Source of the DNA: PALSA-350 sp963794165
GTDB lineage: Bacteria; Acidobacteriota; Terriglobia; Terriglobales; Acidobacteriaceae
DNA: 64,000 nt
Direction: 5' to 3'
NCBI GenBank assembly: GCA_963794165.1
Contig: CAWCCT010000003.1
Span: 1-64,000, forward strand
The notes beneath the pieces are model-generated. The model searched no databases. It was not told the origin of the DNA and saw only the letters and a program-made list of their open reading frames with translations. Each line of letters begins with the position of its first letter. Position 1 is the first letter of the stretch. The position numbers and the translations under genes were made by a program. Positions 43,910-52,193 of the stretch are shown here, piece after piece.

Positions 43910-44335
43910 TTAGGCGCTGGCTGCTTCTGTTGCCGGCGCGGGAGCTGCAGCGGGCTCCACAGGAGCCGCAGGAGTTGCCGCCGGTTGGGCGCTGAGCTTC
44001 TTGCGCGTGGCGCGGATAGCCTTGATCTTGGCCACTCGCTTCTCTTCTTCGTCCATGCGCACGGAGATGAATTTGATCACCGGCTCGGAGACGCGAAGCC
44101 GGCGCTCGATCTCGCCCACCAGGGAGCCGTCGGCGTTAATCGTCAGCAACACATAGTTGCCATCGTTAAACTTCTTGACCATATAGGCCAGCTTGCGGCG
44201 GCCGAGCTTTTCCATCGACTTGATGCTGCCGCCACCCTGGGTGATGTTCCCCTCCAAACCGGCGATCAGCTTGTCGAGATCCTCGTCCAGAATGTCAGGA
44301 CGAACAATAAACATGATTTCGTACGTGCGTTGCAT
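43910..44335 (-). CDS. rpsF: 30S ribosomal protein S6
   Basis: 141 residues: YEIMFIVRPDILDEDLDKLI, LGRRKLAYMVKKFNDGNYVL and LRVSEPVIKFISVRMDEEEK define S6. The last ~40 residues (KLSAQPAATPAAPVEPAAAP...) form an Ala/Pro-rich tail not found in short S6 proteins. The ATG is preceded by the pth stop within 3 bp, so pth and rpsF are co-transcribed. Confidence 0.95.
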   Translation of the reverse strand: MQRTYEIMFIVRPDILDEDLDKLIAGLEGNITQGGGSIKSMEKLGRRKLAYMVKKFNDGNYVLLTINADGSLVGEIERRLRVSEPVIKFISVRMDEEEKRVAKIKAIRATRKKLSAQPAATPAAPVEPAAAPAPATEAASA

Positions 44336-44337
44336 GG

Positions 44338-44976
44338 CTACTCTCCAATTCTTTCCTCTTCGCCGCCTGTTTCGCGGCGATTGAACTCATTCATTGCCGG
44401 GCCGGGTCCCTTGGCCAGCACTGTCTCCACAGCGCGCGCCGTGCGATCCAGAACCTCATCCAGGATCGCCAGCTGCGCCTTGCGCATGGGCGTGAGCACA
44501 TAATCCTTCCGCCCCCGCCTGGCGCTCTCAGCCGCCTCATCTCCCGGGGGAGCAACCCCGATACGAATCCGCAGCCACTCCTCCGTGCCCAGCGCACCAG
44601 AAACGGATTTGACCCCGTTATGGCCGCCGGCACTGCCCCGCTCCCGAATCCTCAGCGAGCCCAGGGGAAGCGCGATCTCGTCGTAGATCACGATCAGATC
44701 GCGGCTCGCGTCGGCATCGAACTCATTCACCAACGCCAGAACCGAGATGCCGCTCAGGTTCATGTAGGTTTCCGGCTTGGCCAAAACCACTTCTCTGCCG
44801 GCAATGCGGGTAGTTGCCGTCAACGCCCGGCAGCGACGGTTATTCACCGTCACACCGCCCTGCTCCGCTAGCCGGTCGATGGCCAGAAAGCCTGCATTGT
44901 GTGGCGTGAACTGGTATTCGATACCCGGGTTTCCCAGGCCAACCACCAGGGCCGGTCCCCTTTGCTCCCCATCCAC
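44338..44976 (-). CDS. pth: Peptidyl-tRNA hydrolase
   Basis: Releases peptides from prematurely dissociated peptidyl-tRNA. 212 residues: VVGLGNPGIEYQFTPHNAGF (catalytic His), VLAKPETYMNLSGISVLAL, IVIYDEIALPLGSLRIRERG and SAGGHNGVKSVSGALGTEEW. All catalytic residues are present. It lies 11 bp after rplY and 2 bp before rpsF. Confidence 0.96.
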   Translation of the reverse strand: MDGEQRGPALVVGLGNPGIEYQFTPHNAGFLAIDRLAEQGGVTVNNRRCRALTATTRIAGREVVLAKPETYMNLSGISVLALVNEFDADASRDLIVIYDEIALPLGSLRIRERGSAGGHNGVKSVSGALGTEEWLRIRIGVAPPGDEAAESARRGRKDYVLTPMRKAQLAILDEVLDRTARAVETVLAKGPGPAMNEFNRRETGGEEERIGE

Positions 44977-44987
44977 TCAGAGCCCGA

Positions 44988-45668
44988 TCACTTCTTCCCG
45001 CCCTTTTCGGCAGCCGGATCCGGAGTCTCGACCTTGCCCTTCTTGGCAACTTCCGGCTCCGCCGGCGCCGCGGCAACCACCGCATCCACGGCCGGCGCAA
45101 CTTCTTCCTTGATCGCCACCACGTGAGCCACGGTCGCACCCTCATCGGTGATGAACTTGAGCTTGCCGGCATGCGGCAAATCGGCCACGCGCACGGAACT
45201 GTTCAAGCCCAGGCCACTCACATTCAAGTCAATATGGGTCGGAATATCGGCCGGCAGGCACTCGATTTCGACTTCGCGCAACACCTGGTCAAGAATGCCG
45301 CCCTGCATCTTGACACCAACCGGAACACCTTCCAATAGAATCGGCACCTTGACCCGCATCGCCTTGTCCATGGCAATGCGCTTAAGGTCGATGTGCATGA
45401 GCTTGCCCTTGATGGGCTCGTATTGCCAATCCACAATCATGGCCTTGGTTTTGCCGCTGCCAATCTCCAGATCGAAAATCGTGTTGTGGCCGGAATCGGA
45501 GTGCAGGATACGGGTAATCTGCTTGGGATCCAGCTCCACCGCAATCGCGGGCTCCTTGGCGCCATAGAGAACGCCTGGGATCATACCGGCGACGCGCACC
45601 CGGCGCGCTGCATTCTTATTGAACTTGCCCTCGCGGGGCTTTGCTGCCACCACTTCCTGCTCAGCCAT
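44988..45668 (-). CDS. rplY: 50S ribosomal protein L25/general stress protein Ctc
   Basis: 226 residues, the long CTC-type L25 that binds 5S rRNA. KFNKNAARRVRVAGMIPGVL, YGAKEPAIAVELDPKQITRI and DLEIGSGKTKAMIVDWQYEP form the 5S-binding part. EVEIECLPADIPTHIDLNVS belongs to the second beta domain. The C-terminus is Ala/Lys-rich. Follows prs by 8 bp. Confidence 0.95.
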   Translation of the reverse strand: MAEQEVVAAKPREGKFNKNAARRVRVAGMIPGVLYGAKEPAIAVELDPKQITRILHSDSGHNTIFDLEIGSGKTKAMIVDWQYEPIKGKLMHIDLKRIAMDKAMRVKVPILLEGVPVGVKMQGGILDQVLREVEIECLPADIPTHIDLNVSGLGLNSSVRVADLPHAGKLKFITDEGATVAHVVAIKEEVAPAVDAVVAAAPAEPEVAKKGKVETPDPAAEKGGKK

Positions 45669-45676
45669 ACTCTCTC

Positions 45677-46750
45677 CTAACTAAACAACGAGCTCACGCT
45701 CGTTTCCATGTGAATGCTCTCGATCGTGGCTCCCAACAGCCCGGCGACGGAGAGCACTTTGATCTTTCCCTGCCGCTCCAACTTCTGCGCCTCTTCGCGC
45801 AGCGGGATAGAGTCGGTCACAATTACTTCCTCCAGCTTCGAGCTGGTGATGCGCTCGATGGCCGGCCCTGACAACACCGGATGCGAAGCCGCCGCGTACA
45901 CCTTAACTGCTCCCGCATCGAGTAATGCATGCGCCGTCTTAACCAGCGTGCCCGCGGTATCGATGATGTCGTCGATGATCAGGCAGGTTCTTCCTTCCAC
46001 ATCGCCGATCACGTTCATCACTTCGGTCACGTTCAGATCCGTGCGCCGCTTGTCCACAATGGCTAACGGAGCCTGCATCTTAGTAGCGAAAAACCTCGCC
46101 CGTTCTACCCCGCCTGCGTCCGGTGAAACCACCGTAAGATCAGGCAGGTTCAGCTCCTTGAAGTAGCTCACCATCACCGGACTGGCGAACATGTGATCTA
46201 CCGGGATGTTGAAGAACCCCTGAATCTGCGCCGCATGCAGATCCATAAACAACGCCCGGTTGGCCCCCGCCGTGGTCAACAGATCGGCGACCAGCTTGGA
46301 TGAAATAGCCACCCGCGGCCGATCCTTACGGTCCTGCCGCGCATAGCCGTAATACGGCACCACGACAGTAATACGTCCGGCTGAAGCACGCTTCAGCGCG
46401 TCAATCATGATCAGCAATTCCACCAGGTGCTGATCCACCGGAAAACAAGTCGGCTGCACGATAAAAACATCCACACCGCGGACGTTCTCCAGCAACTGGA
46501 AATAAATCTCTCCGTCGGCGAAACGCTGCAGCTTGCTCTCGCCCAGCTGCACCCCGACATGGGTACAAATATCCTCGGCCAGTTTGCGGTTGGCCGACCC
46601 GGCGAAGATCTTGAACCGCTTATCTTCGCTCAAGCGCCCGGGACGCCTGCGCTCCGGTTTCACCTTTCCCGGTGTGGCTGGCTCCTGGGTCATGGTCCCG
46701 ACCTCTTGTTGCGAAGCGGGAACAGTCAATACGGAAGAATCTCCCTTCAC
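45677..46750 (-). CDS. prs: Ribose-phosphate pyrophosphokinase
   Basis: Makes PRPP from ribose-5-phosphate and ATP. 357 residues, with FKIFAGSANRKLAEDICTHV, FIVQPTCFPVDQHLVELLIM, VVPYYGYARQDRKDRPRVAI (ATP flexible loop), MDLHAAQIQGFFNIPVDHMF and the PRPP-binding loop CLIIDDIIDTAGTLVKTAHA. About 40 extra residues precede the conserved start. GTG at 46750 with GGGAGG upstream is used; ATG at 46693 is possible. The tRNA-Gln gene lies just upstream. Confidence 0.95.
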   Translation of the reverse strand: MKGDSSVLTVPASQQEVGTMTQEPATPGKVKPERRRPGRLSEDKRFKIFAGSANRKLAEDICTHVGVQLGESKLQRFADGEIYFQLLENVRGVDVFIVQPTCFPVDQHLVELLIMIDALKRASAGRITVVVPYYGYARQDRKDRPRVAISSKLVADLLTTAGANRALFMDLHAAQIQGFFNIPVDHMFASPVMVSYFKELNLPDLTVVSPDAGGVERARFFATKMQAPLAIVDKRRTDLNVTEVMNVIGDVEGRTCLIIDDIIDTAGTLVKTAHALLDAGAVKVYAAASHPVLSGPAIERITSSKLEEVIVTDSIPLREEAQKLERQGKIKVLSVAGLLGATIESIHMETSVSSLFS

Positions 46751-46828
46751 ACGAACCTCCCAAGCTGGTTTGCTATGGTTGTTCCGCCTGATTGTCGCGC
46801 CACGGAGTGTTTTGCCGTGACAGTAAGC

Positions 46829-46902
46829 TGGCTGGGCGACTAGGAGTCGAACCTAGACAAAGTGCTCCAAAGGCACTTGACCTACCATTAGTCGATCGCC
46901 CA
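46829..46902 (-). tRNA. tRNA-Gln (anticodon TTG), CCA encoded
   Basis: Read on the minus strand: acceptor stem TGGGCGA / TCGCCCA, a D arm (gactaatggtaggtc), anticodon loop C-T-TTG-G-A within a gtgcc/ggagcac-type stem, a T arm with GGTTCGACTCC, discriminator G and an encoded CCA end. 74 nt. It sits between ispE and prs in the same direction, so it may be processed from the operon transcript. Confidence 0.95.
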
Positions 46903-46922
46903 ACTGGGTGGCGGCAAACGCG

Positions 46923-47921
46923 CTAATCTGCGTCTGCCACCATCATAGTGCGCCAGTAATCGCTGCGAGGCAACGTGCTGGTGACCAAGCCAGTTACGCC
47001 GTGCCGCTGGAGCCGGCCAAGGGCTGCCTGCGCCGCCGCCGCAGTACGGTAGAGCCCAAAAAGGGCTGACCCGGACCCGGAGAGGCCGGCATGGATAGCC
47101 GCGTCCTCCGTGCTGGGGCCGCCCACAAGAATGCGCTTGATTTCACCGAGAAAGGGATGCTGAGGAAAGACGACCTGTTCAAAGTCGTTTTCGATCCCGG
47201 TTCGGACAAGCGCGAGAAGCGGATCCTCGGCCCGGTCTTCTCTCAAGGAGAAGACACCGGAGGAGTGCGGTTCGCCAAATGCAACAGCGATCGACCGACT
47301 CAACTCCTTGATTGTAGCTGACGAAGCATCCAGGGTCAACGCGGACGCGGCCTGCAGGCTGTCCCAGTCGCGGTAGGCTTGGGGGGTAGAAACCCCGGTT
47401 TCCGGGAGCGCGAGGACGCACGGGAAGGCCGGAATATCAGGTAGAGGGAAGACCTCCTCCCCGCGTCCTACTCCAATCACCGAACCGCCCAGCAGGAAGA
47501 GCGGTACATCGGAACCGATCTCGGCCGCTACGCGCAGGCGGTCGGGCGGCGAAAGGTGGCGGTCGAGTTGGTGTTCGAGCCCAATGAGCGCGGCCACTGC
47601 GTTGGCTGAGCCCGCGCCCAGGCCGCCTTGCAGAGGCAATTGTTTGTCGATGGCGATGTGCACCTCGGCGTTCAGGTCCAGCAACTGCAGGCACCGTTCC
47701 ACCATCCGCCATGCTGTATTGCCGGCGTCGGTGGGCACGCGCGGATGACTGCTGCTGAGCGTGATGCGGGTGGCGGCGGCCTGGTGCGCCTCCACCGTTA
47801 CCCACTCGTGCAGTGCGAGGGTTTGATAAACGGTGGTGAGCTGGTGGAAACCATCCGGACGCAGAGGGCCGATCGCCAGGCCCAGATTGATCTTGGTATG
47901 CGACCGAACGCGGGTGGGCAT
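46923..47921 (-). CDS. ispE: 4-diphosphocytidyl-2-C-methyl-D-erythritol kinase
   Basis: GHMP-family kinase of the MEP isoprenoid pathway. 332 residues: RSHTKINLGLAIGPLRPDGF, HQLTTVYQTLAL, the ATP motif LPLQGGLGAGSANAVAALIG, SDVPLFLLGGSVIGVGRGEE, and HAGLSGSGSALFGLYRTAAA. First gene of the minus-strand ispE-tRNA-prs-rplY-pth-rpsF-rpsR-rplI series. Confidence 0.95.
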   Translation of the reverse strand: MPTRVRSHTKINLGLAIGPLRPDGFHQLTTVYQTLALHEWVTVEAHQAAATRITLSSSHPRVPTDAGNTAWRMVERCLQLLDLNAEVHIAIDKQLPLQGGLGAGSANAVAALIGLEHQLDRHLSPPDRLRVAAEIGSDVPLFLLGGSVIGVGRGEEVFPLPDIPAFPCVLALPETGVSTPQAYRDWDSLQAASALTLDASSATIKELSRSIAVAFGEPHSSGVFSLREDRAEDPLLALVRTGIENDFEQVVFPQHPFLGEIKRILVGGPSTEDAAIHAGLSGSGSALFGLYRTAAAAQAALGRLQRHGVTGLVTSTLPRSDYWRTMMVADAD

Positions 47922-47992
47922 CGGTTCGATTTTAGTCTGTCGCCGCGAACACAGTACTTTTTGGCAGCGCCCCTGCTATTTCACTATTGCCA

Positions 47993-48598
47993 ATGGCTGG
48001 TCCCGCAGATGACACTCTTCTGGTGCAGCCCTCCCCCGAGAGACTGATTGAAATCGGCATGTTCATTGCCGGCCTGGTTGGGCTGTTGATCCTGATTGCC
48101 CCCAACTTCGGCCTGAAGCCGAAACGAACGGTGGATGGCTGGCGCTTTCCGGTAAAACCAACCTGTCTTCTGCTTTACTACCTGGTCCTGGGCGGCGGAA
48201 TGGGCGCGGTTGCTTTCAGCGCGGCGCAACTGCTGGCCTTCGGCACCTCCAACTGGGCAGCGTGGGTGGGCTTTGGTTTTGGCTTCATCCTGGTTCCGCT
48301 GGTATTGGGCGACTGGCCGGAGCCGTTGATCCTGGATGGCCAAGGCTTGCTCGAAGGCCGTTGCGCCTCCAGCCGCATCCGATGGCAGGAGCTCAAGCAC
48401 GTGCGTGCCTACCGCATTCGCTGCGATCGCGGGGTCGTCATCCATGGGGATGGTGGAAAGCAGCTGGTGGTCGCCGATATCGCTTATGACTCCGAAGCGG
48501 TGCTCGACTGCCTGATGCAATGGCGGCCGGTTCCGTATTATTCACTCCAGGATGAAATGGCTCCTCTCTCCATCCTCAACGACCGTCCTTCCCGCTAG
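47993..48598 (+). CDS. Hypothetical membrane protein with PH-like C-terminal part
   Basis: 201 residues. Three likely membrane helices: residues ~20-40 (MFIAGLVGLLILIAPNFGL), ~60-85 (LLLYYLVLGGGMGAVAFSAA) and ~92-110 (WAAWVGFGFGFILVPLVLGD). A soluble C-terminal half follows (PLILDGQGLLEGRCASSRIR, WQELKHVRAYRIRCDRGVVI) that resembles bacterial PH domains with their 'I.W.ei..v' pattern. ATG at 47993 is preferred to the TTG two codons upstream. It diverges from ispE. No function can be given. Confidence 0.72.
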   Translation: MAGPADDTLLVQPSPERLIEIGMFIAGLVGLLILIAPNFGLKPKRTVDGWRFPVKPTCLLLYYLVLGGGMGAVAFSAAQLLAFGTSNWAAWVGFGFGFILVPLVLGDWPEPLILDGQGLLEGRCASSRIRWQELKHVRAYRIRCDRGVVIHGDGGKQLVVADIAYDSEAVLDCLMQWRPVPYYSLQDEMAPLSILNDRPSR

Positions 48599-48631
48599 CG
48601 ACAAACCTCAACTAATTGGTAATTTTTCCTG

Positions 48632-48867
48632 ACCACGGAAACTGGATCACCTGGGTGAGTCGTGTGCTGGGCCGGGGCGCACTGCAGATCTCTCGGCTAC
48701 GCTCGGGATGACAAAGGGGATAGTGTAGGCGGTTCGGGGACAGTGGTTGCCAAACAGATGCTTACGAAAAACACTCCTGTCCCCCTTGTCATCCCGAGCG
48801 TTAGCCGAGGGATCTGCAGTGCGCCCCGGCCCAGCACACGACTCACCAGGTGATCCAATTTCCGTGG
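48632..48867. repeat. Inverted repeat around the 'ccctcggctNNgctcggga' motif
   Basis: The left arm starts accacggaaactggatcacc (48632), continues gtgagtcgtgtgctgggccg, and contains ctctcggctacgctcgggat before gacaaagggg. The right arm (about 48782-48867) is its inverted copy, ending ggtgatccaatttccgtggt. The two agree apart from a few bases over roughly 86 bp. The spacer is about 62 bp. The core matches the tandem repeat at 42.7-43.0 kb. No gene is seen in 48599-49013. Confidence 0.8.
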
Positions 48868-49013
48868 TGAGGGAATTTGTAAGCGAAGGTTTTTCGTACG
48901 CCTTAATCATGTCCCGCAGTGTTTCTCCTGATTCATAAGCCGAACGGATGCCGGTGGCGGTGAGAAGATAGGTGAGGAACAAGGGAGCCGAGGAGCTCCT
49001 TGGAAACGGCGCG

Positions 49014-49839
49014 ATGCTGAGAACCATTTCGACTCACGTATTTCTGCGCCAGCGGCTGCATCCAGGGCTGCTGGAAACTTTAGCCAAAGGAGGCGCGCAG
49101 GCAATCGAGATCTTTGCCGCGCGCCAGCATTTCGACTACACCTCCAAGCCTCATGTGAAAGAAATCGCGCTATGGTTCGCGGCCAACCCCGTGGAGCCGT
49201 TCTCCATGCACATGCCGATGTTTTCCGATACCGACATGGGACGCAGCGGTGCTCCGGGGGTTAACGTCGTTCATCCGGAGAAGTCGCGCCGGATCGACGC
49301 CATGGACGAGGTGAAGCGAGCACTCGAGAGCCGCCGAAGAGATGCCCTTGCGCTATCTGATTCTGCACCTGGGGCAGCGTGAAGACCGTTGGAGCCCACG
49401 CACCCTGGAGCATGCCATGACGGCCATCGAGCACCTGCAAGCCTTTGCCCGGCCCTTAGGCGTAAAGCTCCTGCTGGAAAATATCGAGAACGAAGTGACT
49501 GAATCGCCCAACCTGGTGGAGACCATAAGGATCGGCCACTTCAAAGACGTGGGTGTGTGTCTGGACGTGGGTCATGCGAACCTGGCTGGGGGCATTTCCG
49601 CGGCGATCGCCGAGTTGAAGCCGCTCATCCGTACCGCCCATATCCATGACAACCATGGGCAGAAGGATGAGCATCTTTGGCCCGGGGACGGCGCCATTCC
49701 GTGGGCGGAGACGATGAAAGATCTGCGCACCGCGCCGGAATTGTCCGCCGCCGTGCTGGAGATCAATTACTTGCCCGAGGACTCGCCGGATCACATCGCC
49801 AGCCGGGCTGCTGAGACCTTCAAGATGCTCGAGCTATAG
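49014..49839 (+). CDS. Sugar phosphate isomerase/epimerase (xylose isomerase-like TIM barrel), frameshifted
   Basis: Frame one (MLRTISTHVFLRQRLHPGLL, GAQAIEIFAARQHFDYTSK, PFSMHMPMFSD) breaks at 49331. The other frame continues MPLRYLILHLGQRED, LLLENIENEVTE, VGVCLDVGHANLAGG, AHIHDNHGQKDEHLWPGDGA and AVLEINYLPED, with metal-binding Glu, Asp/His and His residues of the AP-endonuclease-2 family. Removing one C at 49331 (gagagc-c-gccgaa) gives ALESAEEMPLRYLILHLG and a protein of about 274 residues. Substrate unknown. It lies just upstream of asnS. Confidence 0.82.
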
Positions 49840-49845
49840 GTGAAA

Positions 49846-51198
49846 ATGGCTGCAGAGAATAACAACGAAGCAGTGGCCGCTCCGTTGGCCACCATCGCGA
49901 CCCTCAATGAGCACGAAGGAAAACCGGTCACGCTGAGGGGATGGCTCTACAACCTGCGGGAAAGCGGAAAGCTTCTCTTTCCCATTTTCCGCGATGGGAC
50001 AGGCACGGTGCAGGGCATCGTACCCAAAGCTGCGGTAGCGCCGGAAGTCTTTGAGCGGGTACGCGGGCTGACCCAGGAATCAAGCGTGATCGTGACCGGC
50101 AGGGTGAGAGCAGATAAGCGCGCACCCGGCGGCTACGAACTGGATGTCGATAACGTCGAAGTGCTGCAGCGAGTGAGCGAGGAAGAACCATTCCCCATCA
50201 CGCTCAAGGAGCACGGCGTCGAATTTCTGATGGAGCATCGGCACCTGTGGATTCGTACTCCGCGGCAGTCGGCGATTTTGCGCATCCGCGCCGAGATCAT
50301 CAAGGCGGCGCGCGACTATCTTGATGATCACGGCTTTGTGCTGACCGATCCGCCGATTCTTACCCCTGCTGCCTGCGAAGGAACCAGCACGCTGTTTCCG
50401 GTGGAGTATTTCGGCGACGAAGCCTACCTCACGCAGAGCGGCCAGCTCTATATCGAAAGCACCGCCATGGCGTTGGGCAAGGTCTATTCCTTCGGACCCA
50501 CCTTCCGCGCCGAGAAGTCCAAGACCCGGCGTCACCTGACGGAGTTCTGGATGGTGGAGCCGGAGATGGCCTATGCCAACCTCGACGATCTGATGGTGCT
50601 GGCGGAGGAGTTTCTCAGCTTCCTGGTGCAGCGCGTGCTCACCCGGCGAGCGCTGGACTTGAAGGTGCTGGGCCGTGACCCGGCGAAGCTGGAAACCGTG
50701 AAGCCGCCCTTTCCACGGATTACCTACGACCAGGCCGTGAGCATGTTGAACGAGGCTTTCTCGAAAGGCTTGATCGAACAGAAATTTGAGTACGGGAACG
50801 ACTTTGGATCGCCGGACGAGACCTATCTCTCCTCCCAGTTCGATCGCCCGCTCATGGTGCACCGCTATCCGGCCGCGGTGAAGGCGTTCTACATGGAGCC
50901 CGATCCGCAAAACCCGAACCTCGCACTATGTCTCGACGTGCTGGCGCCGGAAGGCTATGGGGAGGTAATCGGCGGTTCGCAGCGTATTGATTCCTACGAA
51001 CTGCTGAAAAAGCGGATCGAGGAGCACCAGCTGCCGCTCGACGCATTTTCCTGGTATCTGGATCTGCGACGCTACGGCTCCGTTCCCCATGCAGGCTTCG
51101 GCATGGGCATCGAGCGCGTTGTGGCCTGGGTTTGCAGCCTGGAGCACGTAAGGGAGACGATTCCTTTCGCGCGCACCCTCAATCGGATCTATCCGTGA
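49846..51198 (+). CDS. asnS: Asparaginyl-tRNA synthetase
   Basis: About 450 residues, class II. N-terminal OB-fold (VTLRGWLYNLRESGKLLFPI, FRDGTGTVQGIVPK), then the catalytic domain with RHLWIRTPRQSAILRIRAEI (motif 1), ACEGTSTLFPVEYFGDEAYL, TQSGQLYIESTAMALGKVYS, FRAEKSKTRRHLTEFWMVEP (motif 2), and HAGFGMGIERVVAWVCSLEH (motif 3). ATG at 49846 was chosen; GTG at 49840 is also open. The stop lies 2 bases before rocF. Confidence 0.95.
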   Translation: MAAENNNEAVAAPLATIATLNEHEGKPVTLRGWLYNLRESGKLLFPIFRDGTGTVQGIVPKAAVAPEVFERVRGLTQESSVIVTGRVRADKRAPGGYELDVDNVEVLQRVSEEEPFPITLKEHGVEFLMEHRHLWIRTPRQSAILRIRAEIIKAARDYLDDHGFVLTDPPILTPAACEGTSTLFPVEYFGDEAYLTQSGQLYIESTAMALGKVYSFGPTFRAEKSKTRRHLTEFWMVEPEMAYANLDDLMVLAEEFLSFLVQRVLTRRALDLKVLGRDPAKLETVKPPFPRITYDQAVSMLNEAFSKGLIEQKFEYGNDFGSPDETYLSSQFDRPLMVHRYPAAVKAFYMEPDPQNPNLALCLDVLAPEGYGEVIGGSQRIDSYELLKKRIEEHQLPLDAFSWYLDLRRYGSVPHAGFGMGIERVVAWVCSLEHVRETIPFARTLNRIYP

Positions 51199-51200
51199 CC

Positions 51201-52190
51201 ATGGCGAATGACCCAATTTCGGGCACCACAAGCAGACGCGGGCCGGGCGGTTTACACGGCGGGGTACAGTCCCTTCCGCCACGCCAGATCCGCATCATCG
51301 GCGCACCCCTCGACCTAGGCCAGGCGCGCCGCGGTGTTGACATGGGGCCTTCCGCAGTCAGGGTAGCCGGACTGGAAGCCAGGCTCGAGTCCCTGGGTCA
51401 CCTGGTTGGCGATGGCGGTAATGTAGCAGTGGCCATCGCCGAGACCCGCAACGCCGGCGAGGCGAACGCAAAATATCTCAAGGAGATCAGCGAGACCTGC
51501 GAACGCGTCGCCGGCATCGTGCTGCAGACGCTCGAGGAAGGCATCACCCCGTTGATTCTTGGCGGCGACCATTCTGTTGCCGTGGGCTCAGTTTCCGGGG
51601 TAGCCGAATTCTACCGGCGCCGTAACCAGAAAATCGGGCTGTTGTGGATTGATGCCCACTCCGACATCAACACTCCTGAGACCTCTCCGAGCGGCAACGT
51701 GCATGGCATGCCACTGGCCGCCCTGCTCGGCCTGGGGCCTGACATGCTCTCAGATATTTTTGGCTGGCGTCCCAAAATAGCGCCGGAAAATACGGTATTA
51801 ATTGGCGTGCGCGATATCGATGCCACCGAGAAGGAAAACATACGACGCGCAGGTATTGCCGAGGTTTACACCATGCGTGACATCGACGAGCGCAGTATGC
51901 GCACGGTGATGGAAGAAGCGCTGCGCGCCGCCGGCCGGGGCACAGTCGGCTACCATGTTTCCCTGGACATGGACTGGATCGACCCGGAAGACGCGCCTGG
52001 CGTGGGCACGCCGGTGCGCGGAGGCGCTACTTATCGCGAAGCACACCTGGCGATGGAGATCCTGGCCGACCACGGACGATTGCTGAGCTTTGAAATTGTC
52101 GAGGTGAATCCGGTCATTGACGAGCACAATCGAACCGCCGAACTTGCGGTGGAATTGATCTGCTCTGCCTTCGGGAAAAAGATTCTCTGA
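51201..52190 (+). CDS. rocF: Arginase/agmatinase-family ureohydrolase, probably arginase
   Basis: 329 residues. The binuclear manganese site is complete: ILGGDHSVAVGSVSGVAEF (His), LLWIDAHSDINTPETSPSGN (DAHxD) then VHGMPLAALLG, and SLDMDWIDPEDAPGVGTPVR (DxD) with GGATYREAHLAMEIL. SPSGNVHG fits arginase more than agmatinase. It cleaves arginine to ornithine and urea. ATG at 51201 is used; about 30 residues before the conserved RIIGAPLDLGQARRGVDMGP are unusual. Coupled to asnS. Confidence 0.92.
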   Translation: MANDPISGTTSRRGPGGLHGGVQSLPPRQIRIIGAPLDLGQARRGVDMGPSAVRVAGLEARLESLGHLVGDGGNVAVAIAETRNAGEANAKYLKEISETCERVAGIVLQTLEEGITPLILGGDHSVAVGSVSGVAEFYRRRNQKIGLLWIDAHSDINTPETSPSGNVHGMPLAALLGLGPDMLSDIFGWRPKIAPENTVLIGVRDIDATEKENIRRAGIAEVYTMRDIDERSMRTVMEEALRAAGRGTVGYHVSLDMDWIDPEDAPGVGTPVRGGATYREAHLAMEILADHGRLLSFEIVEVNPVIDEHNRTAELAVELICSAFGKKIL

Positions 52191-52193
52191 AGC

